Source: Actinomycetota bacterium (GTDB lineage Bacteria; Actinomycetota; Thermoleophilia; Gaiellales; Gaiellaceae). Taken from it: a DNA stretch of 32,274 bases. The position numbers and the translations under genes were made by a program. The notes beneath the pieces are model-generated. The model was not told the DNA's origin and did no database searches. It saw only the letters and a program-made list of their open reading frames with translations. The stretch covers positions 1 through 32,274 of the forward strand of contig VAYM01000111.1 of NCBI GenBank assembly GCA_005884945.1, in the 5' to 3' direction. Of this stretch, positions 1-7,551 are shown one piece after another. Position 1 is the first letter of the stretch. Each line of letters begins with the position of its first letter.

Positions 1-29
1 AGAGCTTCGTGAAGCTTCTGGCCCGACCG

Positions 30-1034
30 CTAAACGCGCGCGCGCGCACCACGCACGAAGCTCGCCTCATGCCCTCCGCGGTTCGCCTCGGCGCGCTCCT
101 CGTCGTCGAGCGCACCGATGCGGCGCAGCAGTTCGAGCTCGTCGCGCAGATGCGTGCGCATCATCTCCGGCCCGTCCGTCGCGATCGTGAACTGCACGCC
201 GTGCTCGACGAACGTACGGAACGTGTCGCGCACGGCGCCCTCGTCCGGCAATGCTTTCGTCAGCAGGTTCGACGTAGGACAGATCTCGAGCACGATCTCG
301 GCGTCGCGCAACGCCGTCATCAGCTCCTCGTCGCCCACGGCGAGGATTCCGTGACCGATGCGATCCGGCCGCAGCGTCTCGACCACGTCCCCGATCTCCC
401 CGCGGCCGACGTCGCCGCCCTCCTCGCCGACGTGGATCGTCACGCCTAAACCCGCGCCGCGCGCCTCGTCGACCATCGGCGCCACCTGCGCGTAGTCGTA
501 CCGAGCGCCGCCGACGCGCGGGCCGGCGATGTCGATCCCGACGATGCCGCGCGTCGACCATCTGATCGCCTTCTCGACGATGATCGAGTTCTGTTCGGGG
601 GTGAACGTGCGGTCCATCATCAGGATCAAGCCCGCGTGCACCTGCGGATACTCGAGCGACGCGAGGTCGAGCCCGCGAATCGCGGCGAGGATGATGTGGT
701 CGAGGTCGCGCTCCCCGCCACGGTTCCGCTTCATCGGGTTGAAGCGCACCTCGAGCGTGGTGATCCCCTGCGACCGGAATGCGCCGCCGATCGCCGCGTG
801 CACCGAGCGCTCGACTGCGGTCGGGCTCGACTGGATCAGCTCCGTCCAGTGGTAGATCTCGTCGAGCGCGTCGAGGTTCGGGACGCCGCGCGGGTCGCTC
901 ACGGTCACCAGCCGGTCGAACTCCCAGTAGTCCTTGACCGGAAGCGCGATGCCCTGCTCGTGGGCGAGGCTCCAGAGGATGTCGGAGGCAACCGCGCCGC
1001 CGAGGTGCGTGTGCAGCTCGGCGAGACCCTCCAT
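30..1034 (-). CDS. add: Adenosine deaminase-like metal-dependent deaminase
   Basis: A 334-residue amidohydrolase of the adenosine/AMP deaminase family, expected to hydrolytically deaminate adenosine or a related purine in the cytosol (purine salvage). The metal and catalytic residues sit in the family order: HTHLGG with His8 and His10, HVGEEG with His201 and Glu204, RIGHG with His228, CPTSN at 252-256, and ATDGP with Asp287. The length is normal for the family and both ends look intact. The last motif is usually TDDP; here the second Asp, which contacts the purine N7 in characterised adenosine deaminases, is Gly288, so the exact substrate is uncertain. The ATG start is supported by a TAGACT -10 box 6 nt upstream, implying a leaderless transcript. 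It is the last minus-strand gene at the window edge. Confidence 0.85.
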   Translation of the reverse strand: MEGLAELHTHLGGAVASDILWSLAHEQGIALPVKDYWEFDRLVTVSDPRGVPNLDALDEIYHWTELIQSSPTAVERSVHAAIGGAFRSQGITTLEVRFNPMKRNRGGERDLDHIILAAIRGLDLASLEYPQVHAGLILMMDRTFTPEQNSIIVEKAIRWSTRGIVGIDIAGPRVGGARYDYAQVAPMVDEARGAGLGVTIHVGEEGGDVGRGEIGDVVETLRPDRIGHGILAVGDEELMTALRDAEIVLEICPTSNLLTKALPDEGAVRDTFRTFVEHGVQFTIATDGPEMMRTHLRDELELLRRIGALDDEERAEANRGGHEASFVRGARARV

Positions 1035-1040
1035 GGAAGG

Positions 1041-1046
1041 AGTCTA
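1041..1046 (-). promoter_or_regulatory. -10 box TAGACT, leaderless promoter of the deaminase gene
   Basis: Read on the minus strand, TAGACT is followed by 6 nt and then the ATG at 1034. TANNNT at this distance places the transcription start at or next to the start codon, the leaderless arrangement known from actinobacteria. I see no -35 element. Confidence 0.55.
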
Positions 1047-1054
1047 GAGAAGCC

Positions 1055-1080
1055 GCGGGCCCCGCCCTCGCGGAGCCCGC
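1055..1080 (-). terminator. GC-rich hairpin after the secreted-protein gene
   Basis: GCGGGC (1055-1060) and GCCCGC (1075-1080) form a 6-bp stem with a 14-nt GC-rich loop, about 25 nt downstream of the stop of the minus-strand gene at 1105-1860 and just before the promoter of the deaminase gene. There is no T tract, so termination is only a guess. Confidence 0.25.
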
Positions 1081-1104
1081 GCCTGAGTCAACGCGCAACG
1101 AGCG

Positions 1105-1860
1105 CTACTTGTGACCCTTCTTCTTTGCGTGCTGCGACTTCTGACACGCGCCCATCGTGTCGCCGTGCTTGAGGTGCGCCTTCACGGCAGGCTCGCCCAC
1201 GGTGATCGTGTGGCCGTGGTGGCAAAGCTTCACCTTCTTGCGGCCTTTGCCCTTGCCAGGCTTCTGGCCGGGCTGGCCCTGACACGGGAACACCGTGCTC
1301 CCGTTGATCCGGATGTCGCAGACGTTGACCGTCTGCTCCTTGTCGGCAAAGAACCAGCCGCTGTCGACGACCAGTTGGATCCCGGTCACCGACATCGAGC
1401 CGACAAGCGCGAGCGTGCCGGCGTACGTGTTGCACTGCGTACCGGCCTGGATCTGCGACGTGTCGAAACGGCAGGCGTCGTTGTTCCCGATCAGGTTGCC
1501 GGAATCGAGGAGCGTGTTCGGCGTGCAGCCCGTGAAGTTCGGGGACGGGCCGAGGTAGACGAACACGTTCTTCGAGCCGAAGTTGATCTGGAACCGCGGC
1601 GAGCCGCCGCCGCAGCCGTCATCCGTGACGTTGAACCTCGTTGCGAGCTCGGAGAGGCTGGAGAACGTCGTCACGCCGGTATCGGTGAACGATATACCGC
1701 TGAAGTCGTTCGCGGTCGACGTGTCTGCGAGGTTCGAAACGAGGCTCACCTGATTTCCCTGCATCGACGCGCCGCCGAACAAGGAACCGGATGCGGCTCC
1801 GGCGCCCGGGACGATCGCCAGGGCGGCGAGCGCGCCGCAGAGCGCCATGAATCGCTTCAT
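1105..1860 (-). CDS. Secreted protein with C-terminal Cys/His motif
   Basis: A 251-residue exported protein. The ATG at 1860 is preferred over an upstream in-frame start because a strong AAGGGGGG ribosome site lies 7-8 nt before it and because it begins a signal peptide (MKRFMALCGALAALAIVPGA, cleavage near AGA-AS). The middle, rich in Ser, Thr, Asn and Gly with several Cys, looks like an extracellular beta domain. A lysine/glycine-rich linker then leads to a C-terminal motif: KVKLCHHGHTITVGEPAVKA followed by HLKHGDTMGAC. This Cys-His...AHLxHGDxxGxC pattern recurs in secreted proteins of several phyla and may bind a metal or be disulphide-linked; its role is unknown. The tail is very basic. 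I recognise no enzyme domain. Confidence 0.75.
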   Translation of the reverse strand: MKRFMALCGALAALAIVPGAGAASGSLFGGASMQGNQVSLVSNLADTSTANDFSGISFTDTGVTTFSSLSELATRFNVTDDGCGGGSPRFQINFGSKNVFVYLGPSPNFTGCTPNTLLDSGNLIGNNDACRFDTSQIQAGTQCNTYAGTLALVGSMSVTGIQLVVDSGWFFADKEQTVNVCDIRINGSTVFPCQGQPGQKPGKGKGRKKVKLCHHGHTITVGEPAVKAHLKHGDTMGACQKSQHAKKKGHK

Positions 1861-2008
1861 CAGTGAATCCCCCCTTTGCGTTTCTGGCCTAGAGAAGACG
1901 CTTTGCAAGCCATAAACTCACGGTCTGGCCGGGTGGTTGCGTCACCGCGGTGGCTCTGGTCGCGACCGGACTCGACCGCTTTCGGGTGCGACGCAGGGTC
2001 GTCCGTTG

Positions 2009-2023
2009 GGCGCTACTAGCGCC
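2009..2023 (-). other. Hairpin spanning a stop codon
   Basis: GGCGCT-ACT-AGCGCC forms a perfect 6-bp stem with a 3-nt loop over the stop codon of the minus-strand gene at 2016-2291. It may slow or end transcription, but no T run follows. The remaining approx 150 bases to the secreted-protein gene hold only that gene's upstream region; I recognise no clear promoter there. Confidence 0.25.
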
Positions 2024-2291
2024 GGCTGCGGTCGACGATGCTGTCTTCGTCCACGCGAACGTCGACCGTGAACGTCCGCGCCGACTGGTGGACGCGGCAG
2101 ACGTACGTCCAGTAACCCTGCTGCTTCTCGCGACACGATGCAATGCCGCCTGACCCGTACTGCCGGACGACCTGCGCAGCCGCCCGCTGCGGGCTCAGCT
2201 TCTTGGTGTCGGACTCGATGACGCCGACGAGGGCGACGAGTCCACCTGCCAGGATTCCCGCGACGATTCGGCCGAGCACGCGCGGCACCAT
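2016..2291 (-). CDS. Small membrane-anchored protein, unknown function
   Basis: A 91-residue protein starting MVPRVLGRIVAGILAGGLVA: one N-terminal transmembrane or signal-anchor helix (about residues 5-24), then a soluble extracytoplasmic part of about 65 residues with two Cys flanking a W-T-Y segment (CREKQQGYWTYVC) and a beta-rich end (ARTFTVDVRVDED). The two Cys could form a disulphide outside the cell. The ATG at 2291 has GGGGAGG immediately upstream, but with only 2 nt spacing; an alternative ATG at 2318 would overlap the start of the divergent glycosyltransferase gene. I do not recognise the family. Its start lies 13 bp from the start of the divergent gene. Confidence 0.55.
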   Translation of the reverse strand: MVPRVLGRIVAGILAGGLVALVGVIESDTKKLSPQRAAAQVVRQYGSGGIASCREKQQGYWTYVCRVHQSARTFTVDVRVDEDSIVDRSRR

Positions 2292-2296
2292 ATCCT
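2291..2296 (+). promoter_or_regulatory. Possible -10 box TATCCT for the glycosyltransferase operon
   Basis: TATCCT ends 8 nt before the GTG at 2305, and no ribosome site precedes that GTG. This resembles the leaderless promoters elsewhere in the window, although the spacing is 1-2 nt longer. It overlaps the first codon of the divergent minus-strand gene. Confidence 0.35.
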
Positions 2297-2304
2297 CCCC
2301 GCCC

Positions 2305-3423
2305 GTGAAGGTCGGCATCGTCGTCCCGTACTCGTGGTCCTTCTGGGGCGCGGTCGTCGAGCACGCCGAGCTCCAGGCCGGGGCGCTGCAGCGGCGCGGG
2401 GTCGAGACGCGCACGATCATGGGCAACGACCCGCCCGGGAGCTTCACCCGCGTGCTGCACCCTCGCCTCGGACGCCACGGCGAGCCGCCGCCGGAGGTGA
2501 TCCCCGTCGGCCGCTCCGTGATCGTTCCCGCGAACGGCTCGCTGCCGAACATCGTCCTCTCGCCGAGCTGCGTGCGTGCCATCCGTCGCGCGCTCGGCCG
2601 CGAGCGGTTCGACGTCCTCCATTTGCACGAGCCGATGACGCCCGCGATCTGCATCGCGACACTTGCGCTCGCGCGCGTCCCGATGGTCGCGACGTTCCAT
2701 GCGCACGGTGCGCTCGGCTGGATGAAGATCGGCAAGCCGGCCTGGGGATTTCTCGCGGACCGGCTCGACGCCCGCATCGCGGTGTCGTCGCACGCGCGCG
2801 ACACCGCGCAGGCGTGGCTCCCCGGCGAGTACGAGATCGTGCCGAACGGCGTGCTCATCCCCGAGCACGCGGACGCGGGAGGACGCGAGCATCGCATCCT
2901 GTTCGTCGGTCGTCAGGAGCCGCGGAAGGGCCTCCCCGTGCTTCTGCGCGCTTGGCCCGACATCCACCGCCGCAGCGGCGCGCGACTCCGCATCGCGGGC
3001 GCCGATCCGCTCGCGGTCAGGCTGCTGCTGTCGCGTGAGCGCGTGCCCGAAGAGGGGATCGACGTTCTCGGCTTCCTCTCGCAGGACGACCTGACCGCCG
3101 AGCTGCTGGCCGCCAAGGCGATGGTTGCGCCGTCACTCGGGGGAGAGAGCTTCGGCATGGTCCTGACCCGCGCCTTTGCCTGCGCGACACCTGTCGTTGC
3201 ATCCGACATTCCCGGGTACCGTGAAGTCATGACGCCAGAGGCGGCGGTGGCGTTTCCTCCGGGCGACGAGCGCTCGCTGGCCGACGCGGTCGTCGATCTG
3301 GTCGAGGACGAGCCTCGCCGTGCGGCCCTCGGCGCGGCCGCGCGGGAGCTCGCGATCGAGCGGTATTCGTGGGACGACATCGCGCGTCGACTGGTCGAGA
3401 TCTACGAGCGGGCGGCGGCGTGA
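2305..3423 (+). CDS. GT4 glycosyltransferase, PimA-like
   Basis: A 372-residue GT-B glycosyltransferase of family GT4, most like phosphatidylinositol alpha-mannosyltransferase PimA, which adds the first mannose to phosphatidylinositol at the inner face of the membrane. Features in order: N-terminal VKVGIVVPYSWSFWGAVVEH with the glycine-rich acceptor-side loop, HLHEP (106-110), ATFH (129-132), PNGV (180-183), GRQEPRKG (202-209, the Arg/Lys pair that holds the nucleotide diphosphate), and SLGGESFG (278-284). The EX7E motif keeps Glu281, but the second Glu is Arg289 (LTRAFA instead of LEAMA). The GTG at 2305 is chosen because homology begins there. The stop overlaps the GTG of the next gene (GTGA), so the two are coupled. 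Donor and acceptor cannot be fixed from sequence. Confidence 0.8.
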   Translation: MKVGIVVPYSWSFWGAVVEHAELQAGALQRRGVETRTIMGNDPPGSFTRVLHPRLGRHGEPPPEVIPVGRSVIVPANGSLPNIVLSPSCVRAIRRALGRERFDVLHLHEPMTPAICIATLALARVPMVATFHAHGALGWMKIGKPAWGFLADRLDARIAVSSHARDTAQAWLPGEYEIVPNGVLIPEHADAGGREHRILFVGRQEPRKGLPVLLRAWPDIHRRSGARLRIAGADPLAVRLLLSRERVPEEGIDVLGFLSQDDLTAELLAAKAMVAPSLGGESFGMVLTRAFACATPVVASDIPGYREVMTPEAAVAFPPGDERSLADAVVDLVEDEPRRAALGAAARELAIERYSWDDIARRLVEIYERAAA

Positions 3424-4487
3424 AGGCGGTGCTGAGAAGCGGCTGGATGCGCGCGGTCATCGTCCTCATGGGCGCCGTGGCCGTCGTTGCGCTGCTCTGG
3501 TGGCGCGGCCCTGCCTGGGGCGCCGTCGGGGACGCGTTCACCGCCGTCGAGTGGCAGTGGGTCGCCGCTGCCGTCGGCCTCAATCTCCTCTCGGTCGTCG
3601 TTCGCGCGGTCGCCTGGAGGACAGTGATCGTGCAGGCGATGCCGGCGCCGCACCCGCGCTTCCCGCTCGTTTTCTCCGCGTTCTCGGTCGGGCTCTTCGC
3701 GAATGCGGTGCTCCCGGGGCGGATCGGCGAGCTCGCACGTGTGGCCGTCCTCCAGCGGAAGCTTCCGGAGCAGGAAGGTGCGTGGGCGACCTTGCTCGGC
3801 ACGGTATTCGCACACCGCGTGTTCGATCTCGTCGCGGCGATTGCGTTGATCGCGTTCGTGGTCTCGACCGCGCACATTCCGGATTGGGCGATCACGAGCC
3901 TGATCGTGGTCGTCGTTGCGGGGGTGGCGCTGTTCTCGATCGCCGTGATCAGTGCGCGCCGACATCAATTGTCGGACCTCGGCGGCCTCAGCTCGCTGCG
4001 AAAGATCCTGCGGCTCGCCCGACACGGCCTCGGCGTCATGCGCGAGCCGACTGCGGCCGCGCTCGCATGCTCCTTCCAAGTGCTCGGCTGGGCGTGCCAG
4101 CTGTTCGCCGTGTGGACGGCAATGCGCGCGTTCGGGGTCCACAAGCCGCTGCCCGCCGCCGGCCTGGTGCTCGTGCTCATGAACGTGGCGACGATCTTTC
4201 CGCTCTGGCCCGGAAACGTCGGGCTCGTGCAGGCGGCGATCTCGATTCCGCTGAAGCAGTACTACAACGTCGCGCGCGCGACCGGTGTCGCGTTCGGCTT
4301 CGGGCTGCAGGCGATCGAAGCGTCCGTCGGCGTCGGCGTCGGGCTGATCTTCCTCGCGCGCGAGGGCCTCTCGTTCGCGATGCTGCGCGTGATGCCTGAC
4401 GCCTCGCAGGCGGAGATCCCCGAGCCGATGATGCACGAGGAGGCCGCGGCCGATGCCGAGCGACACCGCGCTCGCGTGCCCGGCTAG
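3420..4487 (+). CDS. Flippase-like membrane protein (LPG synthase TM / UPF0104 family)
   Basis: A 355-residue polytopic membrane protein with about 8 hydrophobic helices and the family signature VLPGRIGELARVAVL near residue 100, as in the lysylphosphatidylglycerol-synthase transmembrane region / AglD-like family (PF03706). Members often accompany glycosyltransferases and are thought to move or modify lipid-linked sugars. A second conserved segment, IFPLWPGNVGLVQAAISIPL, lies near residue 260. The GTG start overlaps the stop of the PimA-like gene, so lipid glycosylation followed by handling of the product is a reasonable inference. The C-terminus is a charged cytoplasmic tail (HEEAAADAERHR). 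The last 35 nt are shared with the start of the glycerate kinase gene. Confidence 0.75.
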   Translation: MKAVLRSGWMRAVIVLMGAVAVVALLWWRGPAWGAVGDAFTAVEWQWVAAAVGLNLLSVVVRAVAWRTVIVQAMPAPHPRFPLVFSAFSVGLFANAVLPGRIGELARVAVLQRKLPEQEGAWATLLGTVFAHRVFDLVAAIALIAFVVSTAHIPDWAITSLIVVVVAGVALFSIAVISARRHQLSDLGGLSSLRKILRLARHGLGVMREPTAAALACSFQVLGWACQLFAVWTAMRAFGVHKPLPAAGLVLVLMNVATIFPLWPGNVGLVQAAISIPLKQYYNVARATGVAFGFGLQAIEASVGVGVGLIFLAREGLSFAMLRVMPDASQAEIPEPMMHEEAAADAERHRARVPG

Positions 4488-5379
4488 CCTCAAGGGTGTC
4501 CTCTCGGCGCGCGAGGCCGCGGCGGCGCTCGCGGACGGTCTGCGCACGTGGGCCCGCGCGGACGAGCTTCCCGTCGCGGACGGGGGCGAGGGGACGCTCG
4601 AGGTGCTGCACGCGGCGCTCGGAGGCGAGTGGCAGGAGGCACGCGGGCACGACGCGTTCGGTCGTGAGCGCGTTGCGCGCTGGCTCGTTTTGCCGGACGG
4701 AACGGCCGCCGTCGAAGCGGCCGAGGCGATCCCCCTCGACCCAGCGCGCCTGGATCCGCTGGCCGCGTCGTCGCGCGGGCTCGGCGAGACGATCGCAGCT
4801 GTCGGCCGTCCGTCGGCGCTGCTCGTGTGCCTCGGTGGAACGGCGAACGTCGACGGCGGAGCGGGGCTGCGGGAGGTGATCTCCGAGCTGCCGGCGCCGA
4901 CGCGTGTCGCGTGCGACGTGGACGCCCCGCTGCTGGACGCCGCGCGCGTCTTCTCCACGCAGAAAGGCGCGACACCGGCGCAGGCGGAGGAGCTCGAACG
5001 GCGGCTGGCCACGATGACCGAGCTGCAGGGCGTCGCCGATCTGCCGGGTGCAGGCGCGGCCGGCGGCCTCGGCGCGGCGCTCGCGGCGCTCGGCGCGGAG
5101 CTGGTTCCGGGCGCGCAGCTCGTGCTCGACGCGGTCGGCTTCGATCCCATGCGATACGACCTCGTCGTCACCGGAGAGGGGGCGGTCGACGCGACGACGA
5201 TGCGCGGCAAGGCGCCGGGAGAGGTCGTGCGCCGCTGTGCGGCAGCCGGAGTGCGCTGCGTGTTGTTCGGCGGTCGCGTCGTCGAGGCGCCGAGGGGAGC
5301 CGAGGTCGTCTCCCTCTCCGGCGAGCCGGAGCGCGCGCGCGAAGATCTCACGGAGCTCGGCGCGGCCCTGCGCGCGTAG
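4453..5379 (+). CDS. Glycerate kinase (GarK/GlxK family)
   Basis: A 308-residue kinase of the bacterial glycerate kinase family (PF02595), phosphorylating D-glycerate with ATP to give a phosphoglycerate that enters glycolysis. Family motifs are present in order: PASLKG near residue 10 (usual form PDSFKG), PVADGGEGT (about 40-48), CLGGTANVDGG (about 125-135, usual GGSATNDGG), FSTQKGATP (about 170-178), PGAGAAGGLG (about 198-207) and DLVVTGEGAVDATTMRGKAP (about 235-254). The length is slightly short (family about 370), mainly in the middle. The ATG at 4453 lies inside the end of the flippase-like gene, so translation is probably coupled. The substrate link to the preceding two genes is not obvious. 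Confidence 0.82.
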   Translation: MPSDTALACPASLKGVLSAREAAAALADGLRTWARADELPVADGGEGTLEVLHAALGGEWQEARGHDAFGRERVARWLVLPDGTAAVEAAEAIPLDPARLDPLAASSRGLGETIAAVGRPSALLVCLGGTANVDGGAGLREVISELPAPTRVACDVDAPLLDAARVFSTQKGATPAQAEELERRLATMTELQGVADLPGAGAAGGLGAALAALGAELVPGAQLVLDAVGFDPMRYDLVVTGEGAVDATTMRGKAPGEVVRRCAAAGVRCVLFGGRVVEAPRGAEVVSLSGEPERAREDLTELGAALRA

Positions 5380-5380
5380 G

Positions 5381-5405
5381 AGGGTCAGACCGAAAGTCTG
5401 ACCCT
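5381..5405. repeat. GGGTCAGAC hairpin repeat, copy 1
   Basis: AGGGTCAGAC (5381-5390), loop CGAAA, GTCTGACCCT (5396-5405): a perfect 10-bp stem starting 1 base after the glycerate kinase stop. A near-identical element lies at 15918-15945, also just after a stop codon. It could act as a terminator (only two T follow) or be a small interspersed repeat. Confidence 0.65.
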
Positions 5406-5445
5406 TGGCAGGTATGACCGTTGGTTACGTCGAACTCGGACTCGC

Positions 5446-6105
5446 ATGGACACGGGCGCCCAGCCGAGCGGCACGGACTATCCGGTGAAGTACTCCGTCG
5501 ACTATCCGGATCGCGAGCTCAACCGCGTGTCGACGGCGTTCAGGATCTTCGCGGCGATACCGATCCTCATCGTCGCGGGGAGCGTCAGCGGCGGTGGCGA
5601 GTTCGGCGGCTGGAGCCACGGCGGAAGGCAGGGATCGACGGTCGTCCTCGGGGCCGGTGGATTGCTCGTCCTCGGGCCGCTCTTGATGATCGTCTTCCGC
5701 CAGAAGTATCCGCGCTGGTGGTACGACTGGAACCGCGAGCTCCTTCGGTTGACGAACAGGGTCGGCGTGTACATCGCGCTGATGGACGATCGGTATCCGT
5801 CGACGGACGAGGAGCAATCGGTGCATCTCGAGCTTCCGTATCCCGACGTAGAGCGGGACCTGAACCGTTGGCTTCCGCTCGTCAAGTGGTTCCTCGCGAT
5901 CCCGCACTACGTCGTGCTGGCGTTCCTCACGATCGCCGCGATCGTCTGCGTGATCGTCGCGTGGTTCGCGATCCTGTTCACGGGACGCTATCCGCGCGGG
6001 TTGTTCGACTTCCTCCTCGGAGTCGGACGCTGGGCGAACCGCGTCACGGCCTACGCGTTCATTCTCGTGACGGACGAGTACCCGCCGTTCAGGCTCAGCC
6101 CGTAG
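5446..6105 (+). CDS. DUF4389 membrane protein
   Basis: A 219-residue membrane protein of the DUF4389 family (PF14333), function unknown. It appears to contain two related halves: an N-terminal YPVKYSVDYPDRELNRVSTA followed by a helix (IFAAIPILIVAGSV), and a C-terminal LNRWLPLVKWFLAIPHYVVL followed by another helix and the hallmark FTGRYPRGLFDFLLGVGRWA, then TDEYPPF. I count four likely transmembrane helices (about 30-47, 65-82, 143-175 as one long or two short, and 190-206). The ATG at 5446 starts MDTGAQPSG; a ribosome site is not evident and the 40 bases after the hairpin hold no clear promoter. Its end overlaps the convergent xseB gene by 11 bp. It is probably a single-gene unit. Confidence 0.75.
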   Translation: MDTGAQPSGTDYPVKYSVDYPDRELNRVSTAFRIFAAIPILIVAGSVSGGGEFGGWSHGGRQGSTVVLGAGGLLVLGPLLMIVFRQKYPRWWYDWNRELLRLTNRVGVYIALMDDRYPSTDEEQSVHLELPYPDVERDLNRWLPLVKWFLAIPHYVVLAFLTIAAIVCVIVAWFAILFTGRYPRGLFDFLLGVGRWANRVTAYAFILVTDEYPPFRLSP

Positions 6106-6304
6106 GGCGGGCTCCCTCGACGCGGCGGGCCAGCTCCTCGATCTTCCCGTGCGCGGCGTCGAGCCGACCGACGCACAGCTTGTAGAGCTCCTCGCCGCGT
6201 TCCCACAGCCTGATCGCCTCGTCGAGATCGGCGTCGCCGCGCTCGAGCCGCACGACGATCCCCTCGAGCTCGCGCTGCGCTTCCTCGAAGGTCTGCTCGG
6301 TCAC
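6095..6304 (-). CDS. xseB: Exodeoxyribonuclease VII small subunit
   Basis: A 69-residue helical protein with the XseB pattern FEEAQRELEGIVVRLERGDA followed by LDEAIRLWERGEELYKLC. XseB binds several copies of XseA to form exonuclease VII, which degrades single-stranded DNA in both directions in mismatch repair and damage processing. It starts within the last codons of xseA (ATGA overlap, 6301-6304), the usual coupled order xseA-xseB. Its 3' end overlaps the 3' end of the DUF4389 gene by 11 bp. Confidence 0.92.
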   Translation of the reverse strand: MTEQTFEEAQRELEGIVVRLERGDADLDEAIRLWERGEELYKLCVGRLDAAHGKIEELARRVEGARPTG

Positions 6305-7443
6305 TCCGCGCGCGCGCCGAAGCGCCCGTCCGCGACCTCGATCTCGAGTCGGTCGCTGGGGGTCACCGCCGCGGCCGCCCGCACGATCGCGTCGTCGCGT
6401 CGGACGATTGCGTACCCGCGGTCGAGCGTCGAACGTGGCGACAACGCGCGGAGGCGACCCGCCGCAAGCTCGAGGCGTGCCCGCTTGCGTTCCACCGTGA
6501 GCGCGGGTGAGCGACGTAGACGTTCATGCGTGCGCTCGAGTCGCTGGCGCGTGAGGTCGACTGAACGGCGAACACCGCGCTCGAGCCCGCCGCGCGCGCG
6601 ATCGAGTCGCTCGCGCAGCTCGGCCGCGTCGGGAACGACCAGCCGGCCCGCCGCCGTCGGCGTGGATGCGCGAACGTCTGCCGCGAGATCGCAGAGCGGC
6701 GTGTCCTGCTCGTGCCCGACAGCGGAAACGACCGGCACCGAGCACGAGGCGACGGCGCGCACCAGTCGCTCGTCGCTGAACGGCAGCAGGTCCTCGAAGC
6801 TGCCTCCGCCGCGGGTGAGCACGATCACGTCGACGCCTTCCGCAGCACAGAGCTCCCGCAACGCGTCGACCATGGCCTGCGCCGCGAGCGGGCCCTGCAC
6901 GTACGTCTCCGCGACGAGCACGCGTGCCGGCGGAAACCGTGCCGTCATCGACGTCAGCACGTCCCGTTTCGCCGCCGCGTCGTTCCCGGTGACGAGTCCG
7001 ACACGTCGAGGGAGTCGCGGCAACGGGCGCTTGCGTTCGGCGGCGAACAACCCTTCGTCCGCGAGCTTGCGCTTCAGGCGCTCGAGCGCGGCGAGGTGGT
7101 CGCCGAGGCCCCAACGCTCGACCGACAACGCGCGCAGCCGGAAGTCGCCTCGCGCCTCGTAGAGGTCCGGGCGGCCGAGCACGTGCACGCGGTCGCCGTC
7201 CGCGAGGTCGAGTCGAAGCGCGTCGAAGCGGGAGCGCAACATCGTCACGCCCAGACACGCCCCGTCCGACGGATCCTTGAGCGTGAAGAACACGCTTTGC
7301 CAGCGCGCGTGCCGGCGGAGCTCGGTCACCTCGCCTTCGACCCAAACGGACGGAAGGCGCGACAGCCAGTCCGCGACGCCGCGGTTGAACGCCGTGACGG
7401 AGTAGACCTTGCGGTCGCCGTACTGAAGCGCCTCGACCTTCAT
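6301..7443 (-). CDS. xseA: Exodeoxyribonuclease VII large subunit
   Basis: A 380-residue catalytic subunit of exonuclease VII. The N-terminal OB fold (about residues 15-100, with VWVEGEVTELRRHARWQSVF then FTLKD) binds single-stranded DNA. The catalytic domain contains LPRRVGLVTGNDAAAKRD, DVIVLTRGGGSFEDLLPFSD, and VVSAVGHEQDTPLCDLAADV followed by RASTPTAA, all strongly conserved in XseA. A coiled-coil region (about 280-345, RLDRARGGLERGVRR and following) binds XseB, and the C-terminus carries the beta segment LDRGYAIV. It is shorter than the E. coli protein (about 456), mainly in the coiled coil. The ATG at 7443 gives MKVEALQYGDRKVYSVTAFN. It is coupled to xseB. Confidence 0.93.
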   Translation of the reverse strand: MKVEALQYGDRKVYSVTAFNRGVADWLSRLPSVWVEGEVTELRRHARWQSVFFTLKDPSDGACLGVTMLRSRFDALRLDLADGDRVHVLGRPDLYEARGDFRLRALSVERWGLGDHLAALERLKRKLADEGLFAAERKRPLPRLPRRVGLVTGNDAAAKRDVLTSMTARFPPARVLVAETYVQGPLAAQAMVDALRELCAAEGVDVIVLTRGGGSFEDLLPFSDERLVRAVASCSVPVVSAVGHEQDTPLCDLAADVRASTPTAAGRLVVPDAAELRERLDRARGGLERGVRRSVDLTRQRLERTHERLRRSPALTVERKRARLELAAGRLRALSPRSTLDRGYAIVRRDDAIVRAAAAVTPSDRLEIEVADGRFGARAE

Positions 7444-7551
7444 GTCGAGGCCAATGGTACGCGCGTGTTCGGTGTCCGCTTCGCGATCCGTTCGATCGTG
7501 TCGACCGGTCGTTTCAGACGGACGACGGGCAAAGCGCGCCGTCCTGGCGGC

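Noticed and set aside
1-29. Inverted repeat AGCTTC-GT-GAAGCT at the left edge
   Set aside because: It might be a terminator after the deaminase gene, but the stem is only 6 bp, no T run is seen and the window ends there.
3402-5351. Long open frame of about 650 codons on the minus strand
   Set aside because: It lies opposite three well-supported plus-strand genes, is very rich in Arg, Ala, Pro and Ser and matches no family; it is a GC-driven mirror frame.
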